A stretch of 23,844 bases of DNA from a virus: IMG/VR virus record IMGVR_UViG_3300009545_000639, positions 1 through 23,844 of that record. The stretch is one strand, 5' to 3'. The notes below the pieces were generated by a model. The model ran no database searches. It saw only the letters and a list, made by a program, of their open reading frames with translations, and was not told the origin of the DNA. Positions 7,014-14,954 of the stretch are shown here, one piece after another. Position 1 is the stretch's first letter; the number at the start of each line of letters is the position of its first letter. A program made the position numbers and the translations under genes.

Positions 7014-9056
7014 ATGGACCAACTCCAACTATACCTTAACGATCAGCTCGCCGATTTGAGCGGCGACCAGCCGATAGCACTTACTTTCCAAATAAATAAC
7101 CTGGCCGATGTAAAAAATCAGCAGAGCAACACCAGTAATCAATTTAAATTGCCGCTTACGCAGCGTAACAGGCAAATATTGGGTTTTCCGGATGATATTG
7201 CCATCTGCACCAATCTGCCTTATCAAAAATATCAGGCGAAATTGGTCCAGGATGGTTTGGAAATAATTCCGTACGGTATCGCAGAATTGAACGGTATCGA
7301 GCTGGATATGGCAAATATTACCATCCTAAGCGGTAATGTCGACTTTTTTGACGCAATAGACGGCAAATTATACGATATGGGCGATAGCACCAGCATAACC
7401 AGCAATTACGGCCAAACCCTTTTATGGAAGCAGTACGACCATGTTTGGAATGTTGATAATGTAGCAGACTCGCAATTGCGTACCGAAGGCTGGATATGGC
7501 CTGTGGTTGATTATGGAGCAATTGATACGGTTGATTTCACAAAACCTATCGATGTACATTACCAGCGTCCCGGTTTTTTTATTAAAACAGCCATCGAAAT
7601 TATGCTTCAATCATCCGGATATAAAGGCGCCGGTTCGCTGCTTGCCGACCCGCTTTACCCGTTAATGATATGCCAGTTTAGCAATGGCAGCTTTGAGCAT
7701 GGTACCAATTACCAAAACCAACAGGATATTTTTGGCTGTACGGTATCACTTGCCCAGGATTTGAATGTTCAGCATCCTGATACGTCAGGCAACGTCGGAA
7801 CTATCATATTCCCATCTGTACAATCTAATCCAAGCGGTTATTACGACGCTGGAACAGGTATTTTCACGGCGCTGCAGCCTTTAAATATATCCATAAAGCT
7901 CACTATACCCTCGTTTTATCTTCACGGCCATTTTGATAATTCGTACGGTTCAAACGTAGATATTTATGCCATCTACACCGACCCGGTTAATGGAGATACG
8001 CCATTACCCGGAGATGTGAACTTTTATTTGTTAAATAATCCAACGTTTAAAAAAGACCCCGGCCCTGTAGTATTTGGCAGCTCCGTTACCGAAAAAACAA
8101 CGTTAACAGTTGAAACGGAATTGCCCCAAAACGGCAAAGTGCGAATAGTATATGAGTTTAAGGGCTTTACCAAATCGGCTTTTTCGATTCAAAAAGACGC
8201 CGTACTTACGATTACAACAACCAATAAAAAAGTGCTGTACGGCCAAACCATACAGTGCGAGCGCATCTTCCCCGATATCAGTCAAAAAGAGCTGTTAAAA
8301 GATACACTGCAACGTTTCGGGATTATTTGCCAGACCGATAATGCCAGCAAGACCATTTCGTTTAATTCGCTGCGCGATATCGTAAATAATATTCCTGTTG
8401 CTAAAGATTGGAGCGGAAAAGTGCTCGACCAGGGCAAGCAGGTTGCCTACCAGTTGGGTAGTTATGCACAAATAAATTACATGCAGTACCAGGACGATGA
8501 TAATATCCCTAAGAAATTCGGCTGGTCGCAGATAACAATAGCAGACCAAACCTTGCCCGCTGGCGCCGAACTGTTTACCAGCCCCTTTGCTCCTACTTTA
8601 AACCGGCCATTCACAGGCGGTACTATTTCCCAAATTAAAACCATCGACGATAACAGCGATACTAAAGACTTCAGCATCAATGTATCGCCGAGAATATTAA
8701 TCGACCATAAAACCACACTACCAAAAGACAAGCCGGTTACCTTTACCGACGGCAACGGGCATACCCGCATAGTTAACGACGTGATAAGCACGCCATATTT
8801 TTATCGCGGTAACAATAGTGAACCCAACCTGATGTTTGATAATTTGCGTAAAAAGTATTACCCAGAGTTGGAGAAAATACTTACGCAAACCAAAAAGGTA
8901 GTACGCTATATCCTGCTCACCCCGCGCGATATACTGGAGCTTGACTTGCTTATTCCTGTATATATCGCGCAGGACAGCGCTTACTATTACATCAATAAAA
9001 TTGACGCCTGGCGCAAGGGGCAGCCAACGAAAGTAGAATTGGTAAAACTGGGGTAG
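7014..9056 (+). CDS. Large tail protein (tail-tip/Tal-like)
   Basis: A 680 aa protein counted from the ATG at 7014. A longer frame opens at 6888, but its first 42 residues are translated spacer repeat (Lys/His/Thr/Leu low-complexity), so 7014 is preferred. The start reads MDQLQLYLNDQLADLSGDQPIALTFQINNLADVKNQQSNTSNQF, a pattern I know from large Bacteroidota phage tail proteins. The middle is beta-rich, and the C-terminus (YILLTPRDILELDLLIPVYI, YYYINKIDAWRKGQPTKVELVKL) looks like a hub or knob domain. It probably forms the tail tip with the 706 aa protein. Its stop is only 7 bp from the stop of the convergent lipoprotein gene. No peptidase motif seen; host-binding or hub roles are inference. 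Confidence 0.6.
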   Translation: MDQLQLYLNDQLADLSGDQPIALTFQINNLADVKNQQSNTSNQFKLPLTQRNRQILGFPDDIAICTNLPYQKYQAKLVQDGLEIIPYGIAELNGIELDMANITILSGNVDFFDAIDGKLYDMGDSTSITSNYGQTLLWKQYDHVWNVDNVADSQLRTEGWIWPVVDYGAIDTVDFTKPIDVHYQRPGFFIKTAIEIMLQSSGYKGAGSLLADPLYPLMICQFSNGSFEHGTNYQNQQDIFGCTVSLAQDLNVQHPDTSGNVGTIIFPSVQSNPSGYYDAGTGIFTALQPLNISIKLTIPSFYLHGHFDNSYGSNVDIYAIYTDPVNGDTPLPGDVNFYLLNNPTFKKDPGPVVFGSSVTEKTTLTVETELPQNGKVRIVYEFKGFTKSAFSIQKDAVLTITTTNKKVLYGQTIQCERIFPDISQKELLKDTLQRFGIICQTDNASKTISFNSLRDIVNNIPVAKDWSGKVLDQGKQVAYQLGSYAQINYMQYQDDDNIPKKFGWSQITIADQTLPAGAELFTSPFAPTLNRPFTGGTISQIKTIDDNSDTKDFSINVSPRILIDHKTTLPKDKPVTFTDGNGHTRIVNDVISTPYFYRGNNSEPNLMFDNLRKKYYPELEKILTQTKKVVRYILLTPRDILELDLLIPVYIAQDSAYYYINKIDAWRKGQPTKVELVKLG

Positions 9057-9063
9057 CTTTTAA

Positions 9064-9717
9064 CTATATATCTTTTTTTGTTTGGGCTTTTGAACTGTCC
9101 GCAGTGGTGTTATCCTGCTTTTTCATTTCCTCGGCAACCGGCATGTTAATATATTCCGCCACGGCGCCGTCAACATTTTCGTGAAGAAATATCTGCAAAT
9201 TGTTTTTTATGAAATGATAAGCGTGGTTACTACCATCAAGGGCATTAGCTTCTTTAAACATTTTATAGTCGCTATATTTTTTCATATAAGTTGCGGCTGC
9301 CTGCAGATAAACAGTTTCATTGGTGGCGTCCTCCTGATCCGGCATTATCACTAAAGAAATCTTATACAACTTATCGTTATTAAATTCAGGTGCTATGGCA
9401 GCTTTAGCCTTAACCAGTTCAAAAGCCATCGGATACACATAATGGTTACGCTCATCCTTTATCAACTTTTTCCCCTTTACCAGTTCATTATAATGATCTA
9501 TAGCCTGCTTTTTAGTCATTCCGAAAGTAAACCCTAAAAAAGCTGTATCAATTTCAGGCTGGTTATGAATGTTGGCATCAATCAGCGCCTGCAATGTATT
9601 TTCAGATTTGGTAATGCTATCGGCCATTACGGCAGCTTTTTCATCGCTCTTTTCTTGTTTCGATTCTCCGCAGCTTAAAAGCAAAACCGGTAATACCAGG
9701 AATAAATATTTTTTCAT
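9064..9717 (-). CDS. Lipoprotein of unknown function (moron 3)
   Basis: A 217 aa lipoprotein from the ATG at 9717. The signal peptide MKKYLFLVLPVLLLSC has its lipobox Cys at residue 16. The frame extends 20 codons upstream, but those residues precede the signal peptide and are unlikely to be used. The mature part has a charged linker, then PEIDTAFLGFTFGMTKKQAIDHYNELV, a motif like the 'G..lGm...e' modules in small secreted proteins. A mixed alpha/beta body and a Lys/Ser/Thr tail follow. It is antisense to the tail genes and converges on the 7014-9056 gene with 7 bp between stops, the same geometry as lipoprotein 1 against terS. The region is A+T-richer than the tail genes. No clean -7 element seen. 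Function unknown. Confidence 0.7.
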   Translation of the reverse strand: MKKYLFLVLPVLLLSCGESKQEKSDEKAAVMADSITKSENTLQALIDANIHNQPEIDTAFLGFTFGMTKKQAIDHYNELVKGKKLIKDERNHYVYPMAFELVKAKAAIAPEFNNDKLYKISLVIMPDQEDATNETVYLQAAATYMKKYSDYKMFKEANALDGSNHAYHFIKNNLQIFLHENVDGAVAEYINMPVAEEMKKQDNTTADSSKAQTKKDI

Positions 9718-9804
9718 GAATTTATAATTGTGAAAGATTAATAACGCTAAGGTCAAAAATTCAAAGTGTAATTGCAAAAAAAATTAGCAATTTTAATTAT
9801 GCCA

Positions 9805-9836
9805 TTTGGAATATAATTCATGAAAGGTTATATTTG
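9805..9836 (+). promoter_or_regulatory. Consensus Bacteroidota promoter, rightward
   Basis: TTTG (9805-9808), 20 bases, then TATATTTG (9829-9836) is an exact match to the Bacteroidota -33 TTTG / -7 TAnnTTTG consensus with proper spacing. It predicts a plus-strand start near 9843. The transcript would run antisense through the small minus-strand ORF (9849-10043) and reach the tape measure gene after a leader of about 255 bases. Confidence 0.6.
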
Positions 9837-9848
9837 CATATCCAAAGC

Positions 9849-10043
9849 CTAATTCCATCCGAATAGCGACTTGCTCTTTTCTTTAACGTTCGGATCACCA
9901 TAATAATAAATCACGTAACTGCCAGAGGACGCTACAGTGTATACAACTATGTTCAGAATATCTTCCCTTTGGATACCATTATAATTAACAAATTCTGCCA
10001 ACAATCCTGAAGTTGTGAATTCGTGGCTTTTTAAAATCTTCAT
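9849..10043 (-). CDS. Small hypothetical protein
   Basis: A 64 aa ORF reading MKILKSHEFTTSGLLAEFVNYNGIQREDILNIVVYT, then a SYVIYYYGDP segment, ending KSLFGWN. Composition and codon pattern look like a genuine small soluble protein, with a helix then a beta hairpin, and the ATG sits behind an A/T-rich stretch as is usual here. It is transcribed toward lipoprotein 3 and could share a transcript with it. A consensus rightward promoter lies just beyond its 3' end, so its mRNA and the rightward transcript would be antisense to each other. I do not recognise the family. It could instead be a fortuitous ORF inside a long leader. Confidence 0.45.
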   Translation of the reverse strand: MKILKSHEFTTSGLLAEFVNYNGIQREDILNIVVYTVASSGSYVIYYYGDPNVKEKSKSLFGWN

Positions 10044-10098
10044 AAATAATCAATTAAATAAAACATCGAAAAATAAATAAACTACTCAATTAAAAAAA

Positions 10099-12102
10099 AT
10101 GGAAAGCGACATTAACAAAAAAATAACTATCGATGTTGAAGTAAATACCGATGGCCAGCAACAGATCGCGCAGTACAAGGCGGCTTTTGATAATCTGCGT
10201 ACTTCTATAAATAATTTATCAAACCCTTTAGGCGGTTTATCCAATAATATTTCATCACTGGATAAGAACCTTTCAAAGGTTAATGATTCGCTCAATAAGC
10301 TAAGTAAACAAAATAAAGAAACTGAGTCATCAGGGCAAAAAGTAAAAGAGAGTATCAAAGGCGTAGGCGAAGCATCTGATACTGCCGATAAGATTATTAA
10401 ATTGTTAAAAGCAAGTTTTACCAGTTTAGAGGGGGCTCTTACTGGTGGGATATCGATAATTATTGCGTACCTGCCAGAACTAACAAACTGGATCTCTTCA
10501 TTGATTAAGGGCAAGGAAGCTATAGATGCAGCCAAACTAAGCGCCGATACAATGAATCAGGCCATTGATAATTCCGATTATTCTAATGCTATTGAACAAA
10601 TAAATAATCTAAAAATAAATGTCGGGCTGGCGAAACAGGGCCTGATTAATAAAGAAGAAGTATTACAGCAATATAATGATACCCTGGGTAAAACAATGGG
10701 GCAGGCAGGTAGCCTGGGGCAGGTTGAGTCATTATTAACTAAAAATGGGCCAGCTTACATTAAAATGACGCTGTTAAAAGCCGCCGCACAAACAGCCTTG
10801 CAAAATGCTGCAAAAAAAGCTGTTGAAGCAGAAGAAGACAAAAGAAAATCTGACGAAGATTCACTCACTTTTTGGGATAAAGCAAAGGGCTATATTAAAA
10901 CTGGCGTGGCAGCTGTTGCCAACCCGGTTTTGGGTTTAGAGGAATATAATAGTGTACAGGTTGAAAATATTGCAACCGCAAAAAAACGGCGAAAAGAAGC
11001 AGTTGATGATGCAGATAAACAAAAAGATGAATACCTGAAAATTGCTGAAACTTTTACCAAACAAGCGGCAGACATAGCTAAAAAATCAGGCTTCGATTTT
11101 TTTAATGGAGAAATAGTTCCCAAAGGTACAGCAGCCACAAAAAAGAAGCCGAAAATTGAACGCCAGGAGCCGGTGGAGTTAAGTGCGCCGGTTGCCAAAA
11201 TACCCAATGCTAAAATAACGGAGAATTTAAACGCAGTAAAAAATCTACAGCTAACAAATGAGCAGGATACCGCAAACAAAACCGTTGATATCAAAAAAGC
11301 GGCTTTGGATAAAATTGAAGACTACGCCAAACAGAACGCACAGAAAATTGCAACGGATACGATAAAATCACTAGCCGATAGTGTGAAGCAGCAAGAAGCC
11401 GCAAAACTTGCGTCGCTCGATAAGGATAAATCAGCCGAGCTGGCAAACAAAAGCCTTACCTCGGCACAGCGCCTGGCTATCGAAAACAAATATCAAAAAC
11501 AAGAAGCTGCCGTAAAAGCAAAAGCATTTAAGCAGGAACAAGAGCTTTCGATCGCCCAGGCAATAATTAACGGCGCCCAGGCAGTAACTAAAGTAACTGC
11601 ACAGGCCGGTGTTCTCGCCCCATTTGAAATTGGAATTGTCGTTGCCGAAACAGCAGCGCAGGTAGGTAAAATTGCGGCTCAAAAACCACCTGCCATGGCG
11701 AAGGGCGGGTATTTTAAATCGGACGGCAAAGGCGCTTTATTGCCTGGCTACAGCCGCACAGATAATACAAATGCTTACCTGCGTTCCGGCGAAGCTGTTG
11801 TAGTATCAGAAGCGATGCAAGTACCATGGGCACGCAATCTCGTGAGCGCCATTAATGTCGGCTTCGGAGGACGGGATTTTTCAATGTCTAATCCTGGTCG
11901 TGGCTACGCTGTCGGCGGCATATTTACTGACGGCGGTGATGCTAACCGATATTACAGCCAACCCGTTAACGACCAGAAAAACCTGGCCAATACAATAGCT
12001 TATCAAATGATTAATAACTTTCCGCCGGTTTATGTGGACGTAAAAGACGTAAACAACCAGCAAAACATTCTGGCACAGACCATTAACAGGGTGAACCTGT
12101 AG
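10099..12102 (+). CDS. Tape measure protein
   Basis: A 667 aa protein that spans the tail tube lumen and sets tail length; a short-to-medium tail is expected. Typical features are long Lys/Glu/Ala-rich helical stretches (about 20-110 and 230-520) with coiled-coil character and many Gln/Asn. A hydrophobic helical segment GGISIIIAYLPELTNWISSLI lies at about 116-137. A Gly-rich C-terminal region (AKGGYFKSDGKGALLPGYSRTDNTNAYLRSGEAVVVSEAM) resembles the end of many Bacteroidota tape measure proteins. The start ATG follows an A-rich leader. Tail-tip genes precede rather than follow it, which is the reverse of the common order. No peptidoglycan hydrolase domain is visible. Confidence 0.85.
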   Translation: MESDINKKITIDVEVNTDGQQQIAQYKAAFDNLRTSINNLSNPLGGLSNNISSLDKNLSKVNDSLNKLSKQNKETESSGQKVKESIKGVGEASDTADKIIKLLKASFTSLEGALTGGISIIIAYLPELTNWISSLIKGKEAIDAAKLSADTMNQAIDNSDYSNAIEQINNLKINVGLAKQGLINKEEVLQQYNDTLGKTMGQAGSLGQVESLLTKNGPAYIKMTLLKAAAQTALQNAAKKAVEAEEDKRKSDEDSLTFWDKAKGYIKTGVAAVANPVLGLEEYNSVQVENIATAKKRRKEAVDDADKQKDEYLKIAETFTKQAADIAKKSGFDFFNGEIVPKGTAATKKKPKIERQEPVELSAPVAKIPNAKITENLNAVKNLQLTNEQDTANKTVDIKKAALDKIEDYAKQNAQKIATDTIKSLADSVKQQEAAKLASLDKDKSAELANKSLTSAQRLAIENKYQKQEAAVKAKAFKQEQELSIAQAIINGAQAVTKVTAQAGVLAPFEIGIVVAETAAQVGKIAAQKPPAMAKGGYFKSDGKGALLPGYSRTDNTNAYLRSGEAVVVSEAMQVPWARNLVSAINVGFGGRDFSMSNPGRGYAVGGIFTDGGDANRYYSQPVNDQKNLANTIAYQMINNFPPVYVDVKDVNNQQNILAQTINRVNL

Positions 12103-12154
12103 TTTGCATACTCAATCCTGCCTAAACTATTTTGTTTAAAATAATCTTACCCAT

Positions 12155-12188
12155 AATCGCTGAAATCATTCTTATAATCTGTGAAATC
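12155..12188 (+). repeat. AATCNGTGAAATC spacer repeats, two units
   Basis: Two units, AATCGCTGAAATC (12155-12167) and AATCTGTGAAATC (12176-12188), 21 bases apart and ending 6 bases before the ATG at 12195. The same family occurs before the portal gene (17290-17385) and the fibre gene (19458-19490). Read in frame, it gives a false N-terminal extension (IIAEIILIICEII) to the downstream ORF. Confidence 0.75.
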
Positions 12189-12194
12189 ATAAAT

Positions 12195-12431
12195 ATGAAT
12201 ATCAAACTCGCAAATACCCTTTTTAACGACGGCATATTTTCCGAAATGTACAAAGCCGGCTTTATTACCTATAAAATATTCATCTACCGCGAAATTTATT
12301 TGTGGGTACAAGCACAGGTACAGGCCCGCGGCTTATCTAAAAAACAAGCAGTACTTGAAGCCGGCGGTAAATTTAACAGGGATGAGCGAACTGTTTGGCG
12401 GGCGCTGAATAGTTTTGAAGAAGCAATTTAA
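12195..12431 (+). CDS. Small helix-turn-helix protein
   Basis: A 78 aa protein from the ATG at 12195. The frame is open from 12132, but the upstream part is translated spacer repeat. The N-terminal half (MNIKLANTLFNDGIFSEMYKAGFITYKIFIYREIYLWV) is helical. The C-terminal half carries a helix-turn-helix: KKQAVLEAGGKFNRDERTVWRALNSFEEAI, with the RTVWRAL recognition-helix pattern. This type of small protein turns up often in Bacteroidota mobile elements. Between the tape measure and the head module it may be a DNA-binding regulator of late genes or of the downstream cargo gene. The DNA-binding role is inferred from the motif only. Confidence 0.6.
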   Translation: MNIKLANTLFNDGIFSEMYKAGFITYKIFIYREIYLWVQAQVQARGLSKKQAVLEAGGKFNRDERTVWRALNSFEEAI

Positions 12432-12439
12432 TTTGATAT

Positions 12440-12470
12440 TTTGCTATGAGGATTGCTTATCATATCTTTA
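12440..12470 (+). promoter_or_regulatory. Promoter of TPR lipoprotein gene
   Basis: TTTG (12440-12443), 19 bases, then TATCTTTA (12463-12470), one base off TAnnTTTG. Initiation would fall at about 12475-12478, on the ATG itself at 12475, so the mRNA may be leaderless or nearly so. It shows that the cargo gene has its own promoter inside the late region. Confidence 0.5.
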
Positions 12471-12474
12471 TTAA

Positions 12475-13131
12475 ATGGCAATCAAGAAAATCAAACTACT
12501 GCTGACATTATTAACTTTAAGCTTCTATTTTTCGTGCGCTCAGCCGAAATATAAAGTTAACCCTGAAGTAAAAAAATTAAATAATTCAGCTATCAGCATG
12601 GTATCTCATTCCAGGCCAACAGATTCGGTTACGTATAAAAATGCTATCGCCCTGCTTAATCGCGCAACCAGGATCGACAGTAATTACGTAGCAGCATGGT
12701 GGAACAAATTTTCATATGAAAACGAAATAAAAGATTATAGAGCGGCTTTATCTACAGCAAAAAAATTGCTCGCTCTAAAGCCAAATGATCCTGTTATAAT
12801 ACTATTTACAGGAGAAACTTATGAAAAGGCCGGCGACAGTTTGTCGGCAGTAAAATATTATAAAGAGGTCTTGCTAAAATACAACCAGGTGCTTGACACG
12901 ATGAACGTAAAAAATTATAATTATAAATCAGTTGTAACATCCAAAGCTGTAATACTAATTTTATTAAATCAGCAAAAGCAAAGCCGGGATTTGCTGCAGC
13001 CTTTATATCAGAAAGAAACTGATTCCCTTTATAGGTCGTTTTACCGGGATATTATGAGCTACACCAGGAAAGAGGCATTGTTTGGAAAGCATATTGACGT
13101 GTCGGAAGACGCTAAGCCAATAAAACACTGA
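12475..13131 (+). CDS. TPR-containing lipoprotein (moron 4)
   Basis: A 218 aa lipoprotein. The signal peptide MAIKKIKLLLTLLTLSFYFSC has its lipobox Cys at residue 21. The mature part holds about two to three tetratricopeptide-like repeats (about 57-135): AIALLNRATRIDSNYVAAWW, YRAALSTAKKLLALKPNDP, then SAVKYYKEVLLKY. These form helical hairpins for protein-protein contacts. It is the only lipoprotein cargo gene on the plus strand here, has its own promoter, and is A+T-rich. Its TGA stop (13129-13131) lies inside the first palindrome of the 161 bp tandem repeat array, so the repeat defines the end of the gene. Partner and role unknown; phage exclusion or envelope functions are possible. Confidence 0.75.
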   Translation: MAIKKIKLLLTLLTLSFYFSCAQPKYKVNPEVKKLNNSAISMVSHSRPTDSVTYKNAIALLNRATRIDSNYVAAWWNKFSYENEIKDYRAALSTAKKLLALKPNDPVIILFTGETYEKAGDSLSAVKYYKEVLLKYNQVLDTMNVKNYNYKSVVTSKAVILILLNQQKQSRDLLQPLYQKETDSLYRSFYRDIMSYTRKEALFGKHIDVSEDAKPIKH

Positions 13132-13610
13132 CAAAACAGTGTCAGCACTTTATCGAAAAACATTTCCGATATTTGTATAGTTCATTGTCTGAACCGGAAT
13201 TCATAGAATTTAGGAATTACCCGAATCAACGTCGCCATAAAGGCAAATTCCAGAAATTCATTAATTCCAAAAATTCAGGTTCAGACTACTGACAAAATGA
13301 TGTCAGCACTTTATCGAAAAACATTTCCGACATTTGTATAGTTCAATCGCCCGGACCGGAATTCATGAACTTAAGAATTGCCAGAATTACCATCCGCAAA
13401 TCAGAGAATCCTCTAATCAGGAAAATCAAGGTTCAAACAAAATTACCGACTGACAAAATGATGTCAGCACTTTAACAAAAGATAGTTCCGATATTTGTGT
13501 GGTCCGATCACCCGCGCCGGAATTTACGGAACTTAGGAATTGCCAGAATTACAATTCCACTTGCAAATCAAAATTCAATAAATTCATTAATTCCAGGAAT
13601 TCGGGTTCAG
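13128..13610 (+). repeat. Three tandem 161 bp structured repeats
   Basis: Three units start at 13128, 13289 and 13450, exactly 161 bases apart. Each begins with a palindrome CTGACA-n6-TGTCAG, then a conserved stretch (GCACTTTATCGAAAAACATT, followed by CCGAYATTTGTATAG; unit 3 is more diverged). Next comes a variable half rich in GAATT/AATTC that forms an imperfect inverted repeat: GAACCGGAATTC-like on the left, GAATTC[AG]GGTTCAG-like on the right. Unit 3 runs on slightly to about 13620. No ORF of note. This array occupies most of the 616 bp gene-free stretch before the protease gene. Confidence 0.85.
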
Positions 13611-13747
13611 ACAAAATTCAATTATGCCAATAGGCATATAAAACATTAAACTCCTTCTTTACTGATTTTCTGGATTTTCCGGACTTTCCCGACTTTACTG
13701 GCTAAATAAATCTCACTACTCACATCTAAAATCTCATATCTAAAACT
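13611..13747 (+). other. Leader spacer before protease gene: hairpin and short repeats
   Basis: The rest of the gene-free stretch. It holds a perfect small palindrome TATGCC-aata-GGCATA (13623-13638). Then come about four degenerate 9-10 base units of the type ATTTTCTGG / ATTTTCCGG / ACTTTCCCG / ACTTTACTGG (13665-13702), and TCTCACTACTCACATCT / ATCTCATATCT text running to the ATG. No consensus promoter or T-run terminator seen. Confidence 0.55.
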
Positions 13748-14635
13748 ATGCCCTACAAAATTTACCTCTACGACACAGATACCGACAGCATCGGTTCCGG
13801 CAGCCTGACTTCCGCAAATATTCAGCAACAGCTTGACGCCGCCGCCGGTCAGGATGTGGAAGTGCATATCAGTTCAGCAGGCGGCAGCGCGTTTGATGCC
13901 ATCGCCATTTATGATTTACTTAAGAAATACGAGGGCAATGTAACCACCTATATTGACGCCCTGGCCGCTTCGGCTGCTTCGATAGTTGCCATGGCGGGCA
14001 AAAATGTGGTGATGAGCAAATACGCTCTACTGATGATACACAAGCCTTTGGTAGGCTCCGGTGGTAACGCCGATGAACTTTTGATGGACGTGCAAATGTT
14101 GAACAAAGTACAGGCACGCCTCGCGCAGATTTATATAGATAAAACCGGGTTGGACGGAGTTACAGTTAATAGTTTAATCAACTCCGTCACCTGGTTATCT
14201 GCCGACCAGGCGCTCGATCTCGGCTTTATCGACCAGGTGGAAGATTACAGCACACCCATCATCAACCCAAATAAAACCGTAGTAAAAAACTTTTCCAGTA
14301 CCGCACCTGCGGTATACCAGCGATGCATTAACAGAATCTTAACTAATAAAAGCAACATGAACATCGAAAACAAAGAACTTATCGAAAAAACCACGTCGGT
14401 TTTAGATAAGATTATGAACTTCTTTAAGAAGGTAGTAAACAAGCAAACCATTACAGACAAAGGCACGCTGCACCATGCCGGTGAACTGTGCGAAGGCGCC
14501 GAAGTGTACCAGGACGAAGACATGACTACCCCCCGCCCCTGCCGACACCTACACTACGGCAACCGGCAGCAAGGTTGCCGTAAAAGGCGGGCAAGTAGAA
14601 AAAGTAGTGCCACAAGACCCGGACGCGGTTCCTGA
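13748..14635 (+). CDS. ClpP-type prohead protease, zero frame
   Basis: Head maturation protease of the S14/ClpP-like phage type, which cleaves scaffold and capsid proteins during head assembly. Residues 35-100 carry the family signature: VEVHISSAGGSAFDAIAIYDLL, DALAASAASIVAMAG with nucleophile Ser75, and LLMIHKPLVG with His98. TWLSADQALDLGFID closes the domain at about 155-170. After a linker, an in-frame ATG at 14357 begins MNIENKELIEKTTSVLDKI, a possible separate scaffold start. After residue 262 the zero frame runs into an Arg-rich out-of-frame tail of about 33 residues. Sensible coding resumes in another frame at 14535, so the intended product is probably a 401 aa protease-scaffold fusion. 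Confidence 0.88.
   Translation: MPYKIYLYDTDTDSIGSGSLTSANIQQQLDAAAGQDVEVHISSAGGSAFDAIAIYDLLKKYEGNVTTYIDALAASAASIVAMAGKNVVMSKYALLMIHKPLVGSGGNADELLMDVQMLNKVQARLAQIYIDKTGLDGVTVNSLINSVTWLSADQALDLGFIDQVEDYSTPIINPNKTVVKNFSSTAPAVYQRCINRILTNKSNMNIENKELIEKTTSVLDKIMNFFKKVVNKQTITDKGTLHHAGELCEGAEVYQDEDMTTPRPCRHLHYGNRQQGCRKRRASRKSSATRPGRGS
14529..14534 (+). other. C6 run: +1 frame change between protease and scaffold
   Basis: Reading ATG ACT ACC CCC in the protease frame, skipping one C (14534), then GCC CCT GCC GAC joins the protease frame to a 139-codon open frame. The P-site CCC could re-pair one base forward on the same run, the mechanism described for the +1 sites of Listeria phage PSA. A 6-versus-5 C indel, real or from sequencing, is an equal or better explanation. 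Confidence 0.55.
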
Positions 14636-14954
14636 CGCATCCGATGATGACGACGAGGTAGCAACCGACAAGCTAAAAGCCGCCAAAAAGCCATTAGCAG
14701 TACAAAACAAACTGCAGGAAATTAAGGCCAGGCTGCATGCACAAAACGCCCTGCTGTCCGAAGCAAAACAGGCGCTCGAAAATGCAAATGCCCGTCTCAA
14801 ACAAACCCGTGAGGAAGTAAAAAATGAAATCAAATCAGACTTTACCCCCGAAGGCAGCAAACGCAGCAACAAAGCCCGCACCGAACCGGTTGCATTTTTC
14901 GCACCACAAACAACACTTGCTAAAAATGCGGTGAAAAAAGCGGTTGCCCCCTAA
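14535..14954 (+). CDS. Scaffold domain of prohead protease (out of frame)
   Basis: Open frame joined to the protease by a +1 frame change at the C-run. It reads APADTYTTATGSKVAVKGG, then QVEKVVPQDPDAVPDASDDDDE. A long Gln/Lys/Ala coiled-coil segment follows (KLQEIKARLHAQNALLSEAK and onward), then a Lys-rich end. This is what a capsid scaffold looks like: acidic linker, coiled coil, basic C-terminus that contacts the capsid protein. A GTG at 14607 could start a shorter product, but the well-formed sequence before it argues that the frame is normally fused. The TAA stop (14952-14954) lies inside the first REPIN-like element, so the last residues come from that repeat. Confidence 0.65.
   Translation, partial: APADTYTTATGSKVAVKGGQVEKVVPQDPDAVPDASDDDDEVATDKLKAAKKPLAVQNKLQEIKARLHAQNALLSEAKQALENANARLKQTREEVKNEIKSDFTPEGSKRSNKARTEPVAFFAPQTTLAKNAVKKAVAP

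Noticed and set aside
13149-13175. Promoter in each 161 bp repeat (TTTA ... GATATTTG)
   Set aside because: The -7 word is off consensus at its first base and the nearest -33-like TTTA is only 15 bases away, not 19-21. Kept as a resemblance only.
13128-13620. CRISPR array or integron attC array
   Set aside because: Units of 161 bases differ along their whole length, there is no short constant repeat with unique spacers, no cas or integrase gene, and no cassettes between the units.
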